Source: CAZFAT01 sp964517075 (GTDB lineage: Bacteria; Acidobacteriota; Vicinamibacteria; Vicinamibacterales; SCN-69-37). Taken from it: DNA of 12,154 bases. Below the pieces are notes generated by a model, which saw nothing but the letters and a program-made list of their open reading frames with translations, did not search any database and had not been told where the DNA came from. The DNA lies in assembly GCA_964517075.1 (NCBI GenBank), contig CAZFAT010000192.1:1-12154 (forward strand), given 5' to 3'. The position numbers were made by a program, and so were the translations under genes. The number at the start of each line of letters is the position of its first letter. Position 1 is the first letter of the stretch. Below, in pieces: positions 1 through 7,983 of this stretch.

Positions 1-1
1 C

Positions 2-1093
2 CTCGAACTGAAAGGGTCGGACCTGCACCTGTCCATTGGGTCACCGCCACAGGTGCGCGTCGACGGCCACCTGCGCCGGCTCGATCAGCCCGTGCTGACG
101 CCCGACGTGGTCAAGTCGCTCTGCTACAGCGTGCTCACCGACGCGCAGAAGCGGAAGTTCGAGGAGACCTGGGAACTGGACCTCGCGTTCGGGTTGCGCG
201 GCGTGGGCCGCTTCCGCTGCAACGTCTTCAACCAGAAGGGCGCGGTGGGCGCGGTCTACCGGCTCATCCCCGAGAAGATTCGTCCCCTCGAGGAGCTCGG
301 GCTGCCGCCCGTGCTGGCCGAGCTGGCGGATCGCCCCCGCGGCCTGGTGCTCGTCACCGGGCCGACCGGCAGCGGCAAGTCGACGACGCTGGCCGCGATG
401 ATCGACCGGATCAACCAGGCCAAGCCCGCGCACATCCTCACGATTGAGGATCCCATCGAGTACCTGCACCACCACAAGACGAGTCTCGTCAACCAGCGCG
501 AGCTGCACGCCGACACCCAGAGCTTCACGCTCGCGCTCCGCGCCGCCCTCCGCGAGGACCCCGACGTCGTCCTCGTCGGCGAAATGCGCGACCTCGAGAC
601 GATGGAAGCCGCGCTGAAGCTTGCCGAGACGGGCCATCTCACCATGGCGACGCTCCACACCAACTCGGCGGCGCAGACGATTACCCGCATCGTCGATGCC
701 TTTCCCGCGCACCAGCAGGCCCAAATTCGGACGCAGCTCTCGCTGGTGCTGGAAGGCATCGTCTGTCAGGCCCTGGTGCCCAAGGCGAGCGGCGAGGGCC
801 GCGTGGCCGCGCTGGAGATTCTGATCGCGACCCCCGCAATCCGCAACCTCGTCCGCGACGACAAGATTCACCAGATCTACGGGACGATGCAGGCCGGGCA
901 GGAGAAGTTCGGCATGCAGACCATGAACCAGTCGCTCGCCCGGCTGGTGGAGCGGCGCGTCATTTCGCGGGACGTCGCCTTCTCGACCTCGTCGAACAAG
1001 GATGAGCTCATCACGATTCTGGAACGTGGCGCCGGACCGGGCGCCGCCCAGATGGCCGCACGCCAGCGGCCCCTGCAGGGAGTGGCACGATGA
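2..1093 (+). CDS. pilT: Type IV pilus retraction ATPase PilT (5' end outside window)
   Basis: Hexameric cytoplasmic ATPase of the GspE/PilT secretion-ATPase superfamily that powers pilus retraction (twitching motility, DNA uptake). The frame is open from base 2; the first visible residues (KGSDLHLSIGSPPQVRVDG) align with residues 12-30 or so of typical PilT, so only about 10-15 N-terminal residues are missing. The GTG at base 53 is internal, not the start. Of 363 visible residues, Walker A GPTGSGKST is at 120-128 (bases 359-385). It is followed by the Asp box (TIEDPIEYLHHH), Walker B (VVLVGEMRDLETM) and His box (GHLTMATLHTNSA). AIRNLVRDDKIHQIY matches the C-terminal AIRNLIRE motif that marks PilT retraction motors and is absent from PilB; there is also no PilB-type tetracysteine zinc site. 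A short Ala/Gly/Arg-rich tail follows. The stop overlaps pilC by ATGA, implying translational coupling. Confidence 0.97.
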   Translation, partial: LELKGSDLHLSIGSPPQVRVDGHLRRLDQPVLTPDVVKSLCYSVLTDAQKRKFEETWELDLAFGLRGVGRFRCNVFNQKGAVGAVYRLIPEKIRPLEELGLPPVLAELADRPRGLVLVTGPTGSGKSTTLAAMIDRINQAKPAHILTIEDPIEYLHHHKTSLVNQRELHADTQSFTLALRAALREDPDVVLVGEMRDLETMEAALKLAETGHLTMATLHTNSAAQTITRIVDAFPAHQQAQIRTQLSLVLEGIVCQALVPKASGEGRVAALEILIATPAIRNLVRDDKIHQIYGTMQAGQEKFGMQTMNQSLARLVERRVISRDVAFSTSSNKDELITILERGAGPGAAQMAARQRPLQGVAR

Positions 1094-2283
1094 CGACATA
1101 CGCTTGGATTGGCCGTACGCGCACGGGTCAGATCGTCAAGGGCGAGCGCCCCGCCGAGTCCAGCTCGGCGCTCACCGACGCACTGCGCCGGGAACAGATC
1201 CTGGTCACGAAGGTCGGCCCGGCCGCCAAGAAAGAGGGCCGTGTCCGGCGGATCACGCCCCGCAGCCTTGCCATCTTCACCCGCCAGTTTTCCGTGATGA
1301 TCGACGCCGGACTGCCGCTGGTCCAGTGCCTCGAACTGCTGGCCAAGGAGGAACCGGACAAGAGCCTGGCGAAAGCCATCGACAGCGTCCGCGCCGACGT
1401 CGAGGCCGGCGCCTCGCTCGCCGACGCCATGCAGAAGCGACCCTATGCCTTCGACGCGCTGTACACCAACATGGTGGCCGCCGGCGAGGCGGGTGGCATC
1501 CTCGACACCATCCTGAAGCGGCTCGCCACGTTCATCGAGAAGCAGGCGAAGCTGGTCTCCCAGGTGCGGTCGGCGATGATCTATCCCATCGCCGTCCTCA
1601 GCATCGCCGCCATCGTGGTCATGGTCATCCTCTGGAAGGTCGTCCCCACGTTCAAGTCGCTGTTCGAGGGGTTGAACGCGCAGCTGCCGTTGCCCACCCG
1701 GATGGTGCTCTGGGCGAGCGAGCAGCTCATCTACGCGATGCCGTTCCTGATTGCCGGGTTCTTCCTAGGGTCCTACATGCTGCGGCGCTACTACCTGACC
1801 CCCGACGGGCGCATGCGGATTGACAGCATGCTGCTCCGGCTGCCGCTCCTCGGGAAGATCATTCGGAAAGTGGCGGTGGCCCGATTCTGCCGCACCCTGG
1901 CGACGCTGCTCAGCTCGGGCGTGCCCATCCTGGACGGTCTGGACATCACCGCGAAGACCTCGGGCAACGCCGTGGTCGAGGCCGCGATCAAGCAGGTGCG
2001 CGGGCGCATCGAGCGGGGCGAGACGATCGCGCAGCCTCTGCGGGCGACGGGCGTGTTCCCGGCGATGGTGGCGCAGATGATCGGAGCCGGCGAGAGCACG
2101 GGCGCGCTGGACACCATGCTGGCCAAGATCGCGGAGTTCTACGAAGACGAGGTCGACGTGGCGGTGGCGGGCCTGCTGACGATCCTGGAACCGGCCCTGA
2201 TCTGCTTCCTCGGCATCATCGTCGGCGGCATCGTCATTTCGATGTACCTGCCGCTGTTCGAGCTGATCAACCAATTGTCCTGA
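1090..2283 (+). CDS. pilC: Type IV pilus inner-membrane platform protein PilC
   Basis: Integral membrane platform of the pilus machine (T2SS F family); it sits under the pilus base and passes motor ATPase movement to pilin insertion or removal. The 397 residues match the family's usual length (about 400). Two homologous T2SSF domains are visible, roughly 60-185 and 263-388, each with the repeated signature (VAAGEAGGILDTIL at 129-142; IGAGESTGALDTML at 331-344). Predicted membrane segments are near 164-186, 214-232 and 364-388, with the usual short hydrophilic C-terminus (LFELINQLS). The ATG lies in the ATGA overlap with pilT, and the domain begins immediately (YAWIGRTRTGQIVKG), so this start is well supported. 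Downstream comes a long non-coding gap before pilA, so pilT-pilC probably end their transcript here. Confidence 0.97.
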   Translation: MTTYAWIGRTRTGQIVKGERPAESSSALTDALRREQILVTKVGPAAKKEGRVRRITPRSLAIFTRQFSVMIDAGLPLVQCLELLAKEEPDKSLAKAIDSVRADVEAGASLADAMQKRPYAFDALYTNMVAAGEAGGILDTILKRLATFIEKQAKLVSQVRSAMIYPIAVLSIAAIVVMVILWKVVPTFKSLFEGLNAQLPLPTRMVLWASEQLIYAMPFLIAGFFLGSYMLRRYYLTPDGRMRIDSMLLRLPLLGKIIRKVAVARFCRTLATLLSSGVPILDGLDITAKTSGNAVVEAAIKQVRGRIERGETIAQPLRATGVFPAMVAQMIGAGESTGALDTMLAKIAEFYEDEVDVAVAGLLTILEPALICFLGIIVGGIVISMYLPLFELINQLS

Positions 2284-2288
2284 CGGAC

Positions 2289-2379
2289 TGTCAAAAGTGT
2301 GTGGCCGGGTCGGGCGCTGTCAGCGCCCGACTCGACCCGAGCGACAGCGGCGCCATGGACAGTTGCGAAATTATGCTGT
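2289..2379. promoter_or_regulatory. Possible activator-binding region upstream of the pilA promoter
   Basis: Four TGTC/GACA motifs occur between 2289 and 2361 (TGTC at 2289 and 2318, GACA at 2343 and 2358). The last opens an imperfect dyad, ACAG (2359-2362) to CTGT (2376-2379), inside a locally AT-rich pocket (about 2358-2408) that stands out from the GC-rich surroundings. Sigma-54 promoters need an activator bound roughly 80-150 bp upstream, and PilR in Pseudomonas recognises TGTC-containing sites. The location fits, but the motif is short and could recur by chance. This is inference only. The 2284-2569 gap otherwise holds the hairpin, the sigma-54 promoter and the pilA leader. Confidence 0.25.
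2307..2338 (+). terminator. Hairpin after pilC, possible terminator without T-tract
   Basis: A perfect inverted repeat, TCGGGCGCTG (2310-2319) and CAGCGCCCGA (2321-2330), folds into a 9-bp stem with a 3-base loop. An alternative outer pairing is GGGTCG (2307-2312) with CGACCC (2333-2338). It lies 26 bp after the pilC stop. No run of T follows, so it is not a canonical intrinsic terminator. It could be a Rho-assisted end, a 3' stabilising structure, or a protein-binding dyad upstream of the pilA promoter. The structure is clear in the sequence; the role is inferred. Confidence 0.5.
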
Positions 2380-2430
2380 AACATATTGATCCTTATGCAC
2401 TTATAGCCACGACTGCCCGTCGCATCCGAG

Positions 2431-2446
2431 TGGCACCCGGGTTGCT
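2431..2446 (+). promoter_or_regulatory. Sigma-54 (-24/-12) promoter of pilA
   Basis: TGGCACCCGGGTTGCT matches the RpoN consensus TGGCAC-N5-TTGC(A/T) at every conserved base, with exact GG-to-GC spacing. The predicted start of transcription is about 2457, giving a leader of roughly 113 nt before the pilA ATG at 2570. Sigma-54 control of the major pilin, activated by the NtrC-family regulator PilR, is established in Pseudomonas, Geobacter and Myxococcus, so the position is biologically sensible. Confidence 0.85.
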
Positions 2447-2493
2447 ATGGAGAGGCCCGGCGGTCCCAGGCGAGTTGATGGGATGCGGGTGCA

Positions 2494-2538
2494 GCTACCC
2501 CGGCAGCCGACCGCGTTAACACCGATAGAGCGGGTAGC
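2494..2538 (+). promoter_or_regulatory. Potential stem in the pilA leader RNA
   Basis: GCTACCC (2494-2500) is perfectly complementary to GGGTAGC (2532-2538), enclosing 31 nt. GTTAA (2515-2519), inside that loop, can pair with TTAAC (2543-2547) beyond it, giving a possible small pseudoknot just before the Shine-Dalgarno sequence TAGGAGA (2554-2560). A 7-bp match is modest, and it is unknown whether the RNA folds this way. Confidence 0.25.
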
Positions 2539-2569
2539 GTCTTTAACTAACAGTAGGAGAGCAGAGCAC

Positions 2570-3094
2570 ATGAAAGGCAAAACAGAACAGGGGTTCACCC
2601 TCATCGAGCTGCTGATCGTCGTGGCGATCATCAGCATCATCGCGGCTATCGCGGTGCCGGGGTTGCTGCGCGCGCGCATGACGGGCAATGAGACGTCGGC
2701 GATCGCGTCGCTGGGTGTCACGCGGTCGTCCCAGGTCGCCTACTCGGCGAGCTGCGGCAATGGCGGCTACGCGACCACTTACATCATCCTGGGCACCCCG
2801 ATCGTGGCCGGCAGCGAGGCGTTCATCTCGGCCGACCTCGGCTTGTCGGCGACGCCGGCGAAGAGCGGGTACGACTTCGCGATGACCGCGGGTGCGGCGG
2901 CGGCCGGGCCGAACGACTGCCTGGCGCGCGCGACCAACTCCGGGTACTACGCCACGGCGGAGCCGCAGACGATGGGGACGACCGGCACGCGGTCGTTCGG
3001 TGTCAATGCGGGCAACACCATCTGGCAGAACACCACGGCCACGGCGCCGGCCGAGCCGTTCAGCACGGCCGGTGGCGACTCGCCGGTTCAGTAG
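2570..3094 (+). CDS. pilA: Major type IV prepilin PilA
   Basis: Structural subunit of the pilus fibre. The 174-residue prepilin has a short basic leader (MKGKTEQG) and the prepilin peptidase site G8/F9. The mature N-terminus FTLIELLIVVAIISIIAAIA carries the conserved Glu at +5 and the hydrophobic helix that packs the pilus core; the mature protein is 166 residues. Cys62 and Cys117 are the only cysteines and could form one disulfide. Unlike the Pseudomonas D-loop they are mid-domain, not C-terminal. The tail (about 148-174) is rich in Thr, Ala, Pro and Ser. The start is fixed by TAGGAGA at 2554-2560, nine bases before the ATG, and by leader length; an open in-frame extension to 2447 is spurious. 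It stands alone behind a sigma-54 promoter with strong hairpins on both sides, as expected for a highly expressed subunit. A pseudopilin is less likely given the neighbours. Confidence 0.93.
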   Translation: MKGKTEQGFTLIELLIVVAIISIIAAIAVPGLLRARMTGNETSAIASLGVTRSSQVAYSASCGNGGYATTYIILGTPIVAGSEAFISADLGLSATPAKSGYDFAMTAGAAAAGPNDCLARATNSGYYATAEPQTMGTTGTRSFGVNAGNTIWQNTTATAPAEPFSTAGGDSPVQ

Positions 3095-3124
3095 TCGACC
3101 GTTGTACGTCTAATTCGGGGCTCT

Positions 3125-3160
3125 CCGCCGGCGATCGTCCACGAAGGGACGCGCCGGCGG
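3125..3160 (+). terminator. Long stem-loop after pilA
   Basis: CCGCCGGCG (3125-3133) pairs with CGCCGGCGG (3152-3160). After a two-base bulge, CGTCC (3136-3140) pairs with GGACG (3147-3151), closing a 6-nt loop: 14 base pairs in all. It sits 30 bp after the pilA stop. With no T-tract it may act as a partial terminator or as a 3' barrier that stabilises pilA mRNA while limiting read-through into the VKOR-DsbA gene. Confidence 0.5.
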
Positions 3161-3236
3161 GAGCCTCGAACTGTTCAGGGAGGTTCGGACCCGCCGGGCT
3201 GCGGGTCGCGTGATTCGTGGTACAAGGGAACCGTCC

Positions 3237-4454
3237 ATGACTCCCCGGCTTCGCTGGTTTCTCGTCGCGTCCGCGCTCGTGGGCCTGGCCGTGTCCGGCG
3301 CCTCCATCTGGGTGCACTACCGGCTGCTGACCGACCCCACCTACATCAGTCCCTGTGACGTCGGTGCCACCTTCAATTGCACGGAGGTCTACCTGAGCCG
3401 CTTCGGCGCCGTGGGCGGCGTGCCGGTGGCCGTCGGGGGCGTTATCTGGTTCGGCCTGGCCGGCCTCGTGGCCGGATTCGCGCGCACGGACGGACGCCCG
3501 AGCGCCGCAGCGGCGTATCTGACGGTCCTCGGCGTCATCGGCCTCGGCGTCAGCCTGTATCTCGCCTACGTCTCCTGGATCGTGCTGAAGAGCGGCTGCC
3601 TGCTCTGCCTGGCGACCTACGCCGCCGTGCTGGCGATCCTGGTGCTCGCCAGCCGGGCGTCCGCGGTGCCGATTGGCACCCTGCCCGGTCGCGTGGCCGG
3701 GGATCTCCGATCGGCGCTCTCGCGATCGTCGAGCCTGGCGGCGGCACTGGTCTTCACCGGAGCGGTCGTCGCGCTGATCGCGTTCTTCCCGCGCGAGAGC
3801 ACGTTCGGCGCGCCGGGTGGGGCCGAGACGGCGTCGACGGCGGGTACCGCCACGCTGGTTGCCACGACGCCGGCGGCCGCGTCCGACAGTCCGTTTGCGC
3901 AATGGTGGTTCAAGCTGCCGCGCATCGATCTCGGGATTCCCGCCAACGGCGCCCGAGTGATCGTGGTCAAGTTCAACGACTTTGCCTGCGGCGGGTGTGC
4001 CCAGGCGCATTTCGCGTATCAGCCGATCTTGAGCCGCTTCGAGAAGTCGCATCCGGGTGCCGTCCGGCTGGTGGCGAAAGACTGGCCGTGGGACGTCTCG
4101 TGCAACTTCAACGCGCCATCGACGATTCCCGGACATGAGGCCGCCTGCGCGGCCGCGGCAGCAGCCCGGATGGCCCAGGACCGCGGCAAGCACGACGAGA
4201 TGGCGGCGTGGCTGTACCGGAACCAGAACCAGACCGTGTCGCAGGTGCAGGCTGCCGCCGCGAAGATCCTGGGCGTAACGGATTTCGACCGCGAGTACGC
4301 GCTGAAGCTTCCGGCCATCCGCGGGGACATCGCCGACGGCGGGGCGCTCGGCGTCCGCAGCACTCCAACCTATTACATCAACGGCGTCCAACTCCCGAGC
4401 CTGCTCACGCCCGTGCAGTTCGAGATGGCGATCAGCCTGGAGTTGCAGAAGTAG
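3237..4454 (+). CDS. Membrane VKOR-DsbA fusion, disulfide-forming enzyme
   Basis: Predicted to make disulfides in exported proteins. The VKOR part passes electrons to quinone and the fused thioredoxin-fold part oxidises substrates, so one chain combines DsbB- and DsbA-like roles. The 405 residues hold an N-terminal VKOR domain (about 6-140). It has membrane helices, the loop cysteine pair Cys40/Cys48, the adjacent Ser/Gly-rich family segment (LSRFGAVGGVPVAVGG) and the redox motif C121-LL-C124. Another hydrophobic segment (about 166-184) and an Ala/Thr linker lead to a DsbA-like domain (about 222-405) with active site C251-GG-C254 and the cis-Pro loop STPTYYINGVQL (Pro377). Cys289 and Cys304 are additional. 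All catalytic cysteines are present. The ATG at 3237 has AAGGGA seven bases upstream, preferred over GTG 3210. VKOR-thioredoxin fusions are known in cyanobacteria and actinobacteria; here the gene lies between pilA and the ABC genes, suggesting pilin folding. Confidence 0.93.
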   Translation: MTPRLRWFLVASALVGLAVSGASIWVHYRLLTDPTYISPCDVGATFNCTEVYLSRFGAVGGVPVAVGGVIWFGLAGLVAGFARTDGRPSAAAAYLTVLGVIGLGVSLYLAYVSWIVLKSGCLLCLATYAAVLAILVLASRASAVPIGTLPGRVAGDLRSALSRSSSLAAALVFTGAVVALIAFFPRESTFGAPGGAETASTAGTATLVATTPAAASDSPFAQWWFKLPRIDLGIPANGARVIVVKFNDFACGGCAQAHFAYQPILSRFEKSHPGAVRLVAKDWPWDVSCNFNAPSTIPGHEAACAAAAAARMAQDRGKHDEMAAWLYRNQNQTVSQVQAAAAKILGVTDFDREYALKLPAIRGDIADGGALGVRSTPTYYINGVQLPSLLTPVQFEMAISLELQK

Positions 4455-4470
4455 CGTCGCGCTTCTCCCC

Positions 4471-5441
<971 letters not shown>

Positions 5442-5445
<4 letters not shown>

Positions 5446-6260
5446 GAGCGCGTCGCATCGGACTCGTGGCCTGGCACGTCTTCAAGGAGAGCGTTCGCGA
5501 TCGGGTGCTCTACGGCATTGCCGCGTTCGCGGTCCTGCTCGTGGCCACCTCGATCCTCATCGGACAGACGACGGCCGGCGAGGACGTCAAGATCATCAAG
5601 GATTTCGGCCTCGCGACGATCGAGCTGGCCGGCGTGCTGATGGCGGTGTTCGTGGGCGTGGGCCTCGTGGCGCGCGAAATCGATCGACGCAGCATTTTCA
5701 GCCTGCTCGCCAAACCCCTGCCCCGGTGGGAATTCATTGTCGGCAAGTACGCCGGCCTGGTGTTGACGCTCCTGGTGAACGTCGTCGCGATGACCGCCGC
5801 CCTCTATCTGGTGCTGGCCTATCTTCACTGGGCGGCGCTGCCCGTGCAGCGGCAGGCCTGGGACGCGCCCGCCGTCGACCCCCGGCTGCTGATCGCGATC
5901 GTCATGATGGCGGCGGAACTGGCGCTGCTGACGGCTGTCGCGCTGTTCTTTTCGACCTTTTCGTCGAGCGCGCTCCTGTCCGTCGTCTTCACGACGGGCG
6001 CCTACGTGACCGGGCTGGTCAGCACCGACCTCCGGCGGTTCGGTGACATCGTGGACGTCTCACCTGCCGTGGCGCGGCTGGTCGCCACCATCGGCTGGAT
6101 GGTGCCAGCGTTCTCGGCCTTCGACGTCAAGGCCCAGGTCGTGCACGGCCTCATGGTGCCGTCGGGGTTCGTGGCCTACACCCTCCTGTATGGGGTCCTG
6201 TACATCGCCGGCGTCCTGGCGGCGTCCGTAACCGTCTTTTCCCGGCGGGAGTTCCTGTGA
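5442..6260 (+). CDS. ABC-2-type permease, PilI-like
   Basis: Membrane partner of the preceding ATPase (272 residues). About six hydrophobic segments are visible, near 22-42, 57-77, 103-127, 149-175, 178-194 and 242-264. The cytoplasmic loop VAREIDRRSIFSLLAKPLPR (about 76-95), followed by a conserved helix (EFIVGKYAGL), is typical of ABC-2 permeases of the NosY/NatB type. The ATG lies in the ATGA overlap with the ATPase gene and the stop lies in a GTGA overlap with the TPR gene. It probably corresponds to PilI of the Myxococcus pilGHI set by position and partner, but permease sequences diverge quickly, so no symbol is given. The transported molecule cannot be told from sequence. Confidence 0.9.
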
Positions 6261-7153
6261 CGCGCGCGCGGCCGGTCATCGCCGGTTCGCTCGCCGCCGG
6301 GCTCTGCCTGGCCGGCGCCGCCACCGTCCTCAGCGCGCGCGAGACGACACGCCCGCTGCCGATCTCGACCGAACGGCTGCTGTATCTGCGATCAGGACGG
6401 ATGGCAGACCGGCTGTTTCTGACCTTCGATGCCCTCGCGGCCGATGTGTACTGGATCCGGACGATTCAGCACTACGGGCGCGACCGGAAGTCCACGCGAC
6501 AGGCGGATCGCTTCGCGCTGTTGCAGCCGCTGCTCGATTTGACCACGACGCTCGACCCCTACTTCAACATCGCGTACCGGTTTGGTGCCGTCTTCCTGGC
6601 GATGGACCTGCCCAACGGTCCCGGGCGCACCGACCAGGGCATCGCGCTCCTCGAGAAGGGACTGAAAACACGACCGGACCGCTGGCAGTACGCGCACGAC
6701 ATCGGTTTCATTCACTATTGGTACACCGGCAACTACCGCGAGGCCGCCACGTGGTTTGAGCGCGCGGCGTCCATGCCGATGGCGCCTGATTGGCTGCGGC
6801 CGCTCGCCGGCGTCACCCTGGCGAGCGGCGGAGATCGGCAGGGCGCTCGGCGGCTGCTCCAGGAGCTCCTCACGTCTGATGAGGACTACCTGCGCCAGGC
6901 GGCCGAACGAGGTCTCGCGCAACTGCAGACGCTCGACGCCATCGATTTTCTGCAGGCCCTGGTCGAGCGCTTTCACACCGGAACCGGACGGTACCCGGAG
7001 TCGTGGACCGATCTGGTCCGGGCCGGGCTGCTCGGCGGCGTCCCCGCGGACCAGACGCGGACGCCGTTCATTTACGACCCGGCGAACCACGAGGTCCGGC
7101 TGTCGCCAGAGTCGGCGCTGGCGCCGCTGCCGCGAGGCCTGGAACGTCGGTGA
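6257..7153 (+). CDS. Membrane-anchored TPR protein with pseudopilin-like tail
   Basis: Probably a periplasm-facing scaffold working with the pilus or the adjacent ABC transporter; the exact function is unknown. The 298 residues open with a basic N-terminus and one hydrophobic segment (about 7-27), a signal peptide or anchor. Cys17 lacks a proper lipobox, so a lipoprotein is unlikely. Helical repeats cover about 85-225: a clear TPR at about 143-174 (AHDIGFIHYWYTGNYREAA, then WFERAAS), a degenerate one before it and another at 179-208. The C-terminus (about 239-286) has RYPESWTDLVRAGLLGGVP and TPFIYDPANHEVRLSP. This recalls the C-terminal pattern of GspG-type pseudopilins (YP..., P-D-...-G-x-P-x-x-Y). 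The start is a GTG in the GTGA overlap with the permease, and the end overlaps pilD in the same way. It could be a counterpart of Myxococcus PilG by position only. Confidence 0.82.
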   Translation: MTRARPVIAGSLAAGLCLAGAATVLSARETTRPLPISTERLLYLRSGRMADRLFLTFDALAADVYWIRTIQHYGRDRKSTRQADRFALLQPLLDLTTTLDPYFNIAYRFGAVFLAMDLPNGPGRTDQGIALLEKGLKTRPDRWQYAHDIGFIHYWYTGNYREAATWFERAASMPMAPDWLRPLAGVTLASGGDRQGARRLLQELLTSDEDYLRQAAERGLAQLQTLDAIDFLQALVERFHTGTGRYPESWTDLVRAGLLGGVPADQTRTPFIYDPANHEVRLSPESALAPLPRGLERR

Positions 7154-7917
7154 GCGTGCCGGCGCTTCTCCTGCTGGCCGCCGGTGGGCTGATGCTCGGC
7201 AGTTTTCTCAACGTCTGCATCGCCCGGATTCCGGCAGGGGAGTCCGTCGTCTCGCCTGCCTCGCGCTGTCCATCGTGCCTCGCCCCCATCCGCTGGTTCG
7301 ACAACCTTCCCGTGCTGAGCTACGTGCTGCTCGCCGGGCGATGCCGCAGTTGCCGGACGCATATCTCCTGGCGCTATCCCCTGGTCGAACTGGTGACCGC
7401 CGGGGCGTTCGTGCTCCAGGGCCTGATCACCGGGCTCGATCCCGTGCTCCTCACCAGCCGCCTGATCCTGACCGCCCTCCTGATCGTCCTCTTCGGGACG
7501 GACTTCGACACGCAGCGGCTGCCGAACGTCCTCACCCTCCCCGGCATCGTGCTGGGCCTCGCCTTCAGCATCATCGGACCCCCCGGACTGTTCGAGAGTG
7601 CCGCCGGCGCCGCGCTGGGCGCGGGCGTCCTGCTGGCCGTCCGCTGGGGCTGGAAACGCGCCACCGGCGTCGACGGCATGGGTCTCGGTGACGTCAAGAT
7701 GCTCGCGATGATTGGCGCGTTCCTCGGCTGGCGGCAGGTGTGGGTTGTGCTCTTCTTCGCGAGCCTGGCGGGGGCCATCATCGGACTCCTATTGACCGTC
7801 GTGCAAAAACGCTCGCTGCAGAGCCGGCTGCCATTCGGCACCTTTCTCGCGCTGGCCGCGTACGCGTCCTCCCTCTTCGGCGACCGGTTGCTCGACTGGT
7901 ACTTGAACTTGTACTGA
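7150..7917 (+). CDS. pilD: Prepilin peptidase / N-methyltransferase PilD
   Basis: Bifunctional inner-membrane aspartyl protease (A24 family) that cuts the prepilin leader at the Gly/Phe site and methylates the new N-terminus; its likely substrates are PilA and the minor prepilins here. The 255 residues are typical. The N-terminal GSFLNVCIARIP is the usual first-helix signature. The cytoplasmic methyltransferase domain has both zinc cysteine pairs, C40-PS-C43 and C65-RS-C68, and PLVELVTAG. The catalytic aspartates are in GTDFDTQRLPN (Asp118/Asp120) and GLGDVKML (Asp181). LPN replaces the commoner LPD, a minor difference. The start is the GTG at 7150 in a GTGA overlap with the TPR gene; the frame is open further upstream, but that part lies inside the TPR gene and reads as low-complexity Arg/Ala. 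It is the last gene of the coupled ABC-TPR-pilD chain. Confidence 0.96.
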   Translation: MSVPALLLLAAGGLMLGSFLNVCIARIPAGESVVSPASRCPSCLAPIRWFDNLPVLSYVLLAGRCRSCRTHISWRYPLVELVTAGAFVLQGLITGLDPVLLTSRLILTALLIVLFGTDFDTQRLPNVLTLPGIVLGLAFSIIGPPGLFESAAGAALGAGVLLAVRWGWKRATGVDGMGLGDVKMLAMIGAFLGWRQVWVVLFFASLAGAIIGLLLTVVQKRSLQSRLPFGTFLALAAYASSLFGDRLLDWYLNLY

Positions 7918-7983
7918 TCGAGACATCCTTCCGCCACGGGACGGACGTCTGAACAAGACCGCGACGCGTGCCACGGCGGGAGA

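Noticed and set aside
53..55. GTG at 53 as the pilT start
   Set aside because: The frame is open to base 2 and the preceding residues are the conserved PilT N-terminus, so the gene begins outside the window.
2363..2406. Sigma-70 promoter in the AT-rich pocket before pilA (TTGCGA or TTGATC with TATAG)
   Set aside because: No pair of -35 and -10 elements has acceptable spacing; the sigma-54 match downstream is far stronger.
2447..2569. In-frame extension of pilA back to ATG 2447 or ATG 2483
   Set aside because: ATG 2447 lies upstream of the predicted transcription start, and ATG 2483 would add 29 residues before an 8-residue class III leader. A good Shine-Dalgarno sequence precedes ATG 2570.
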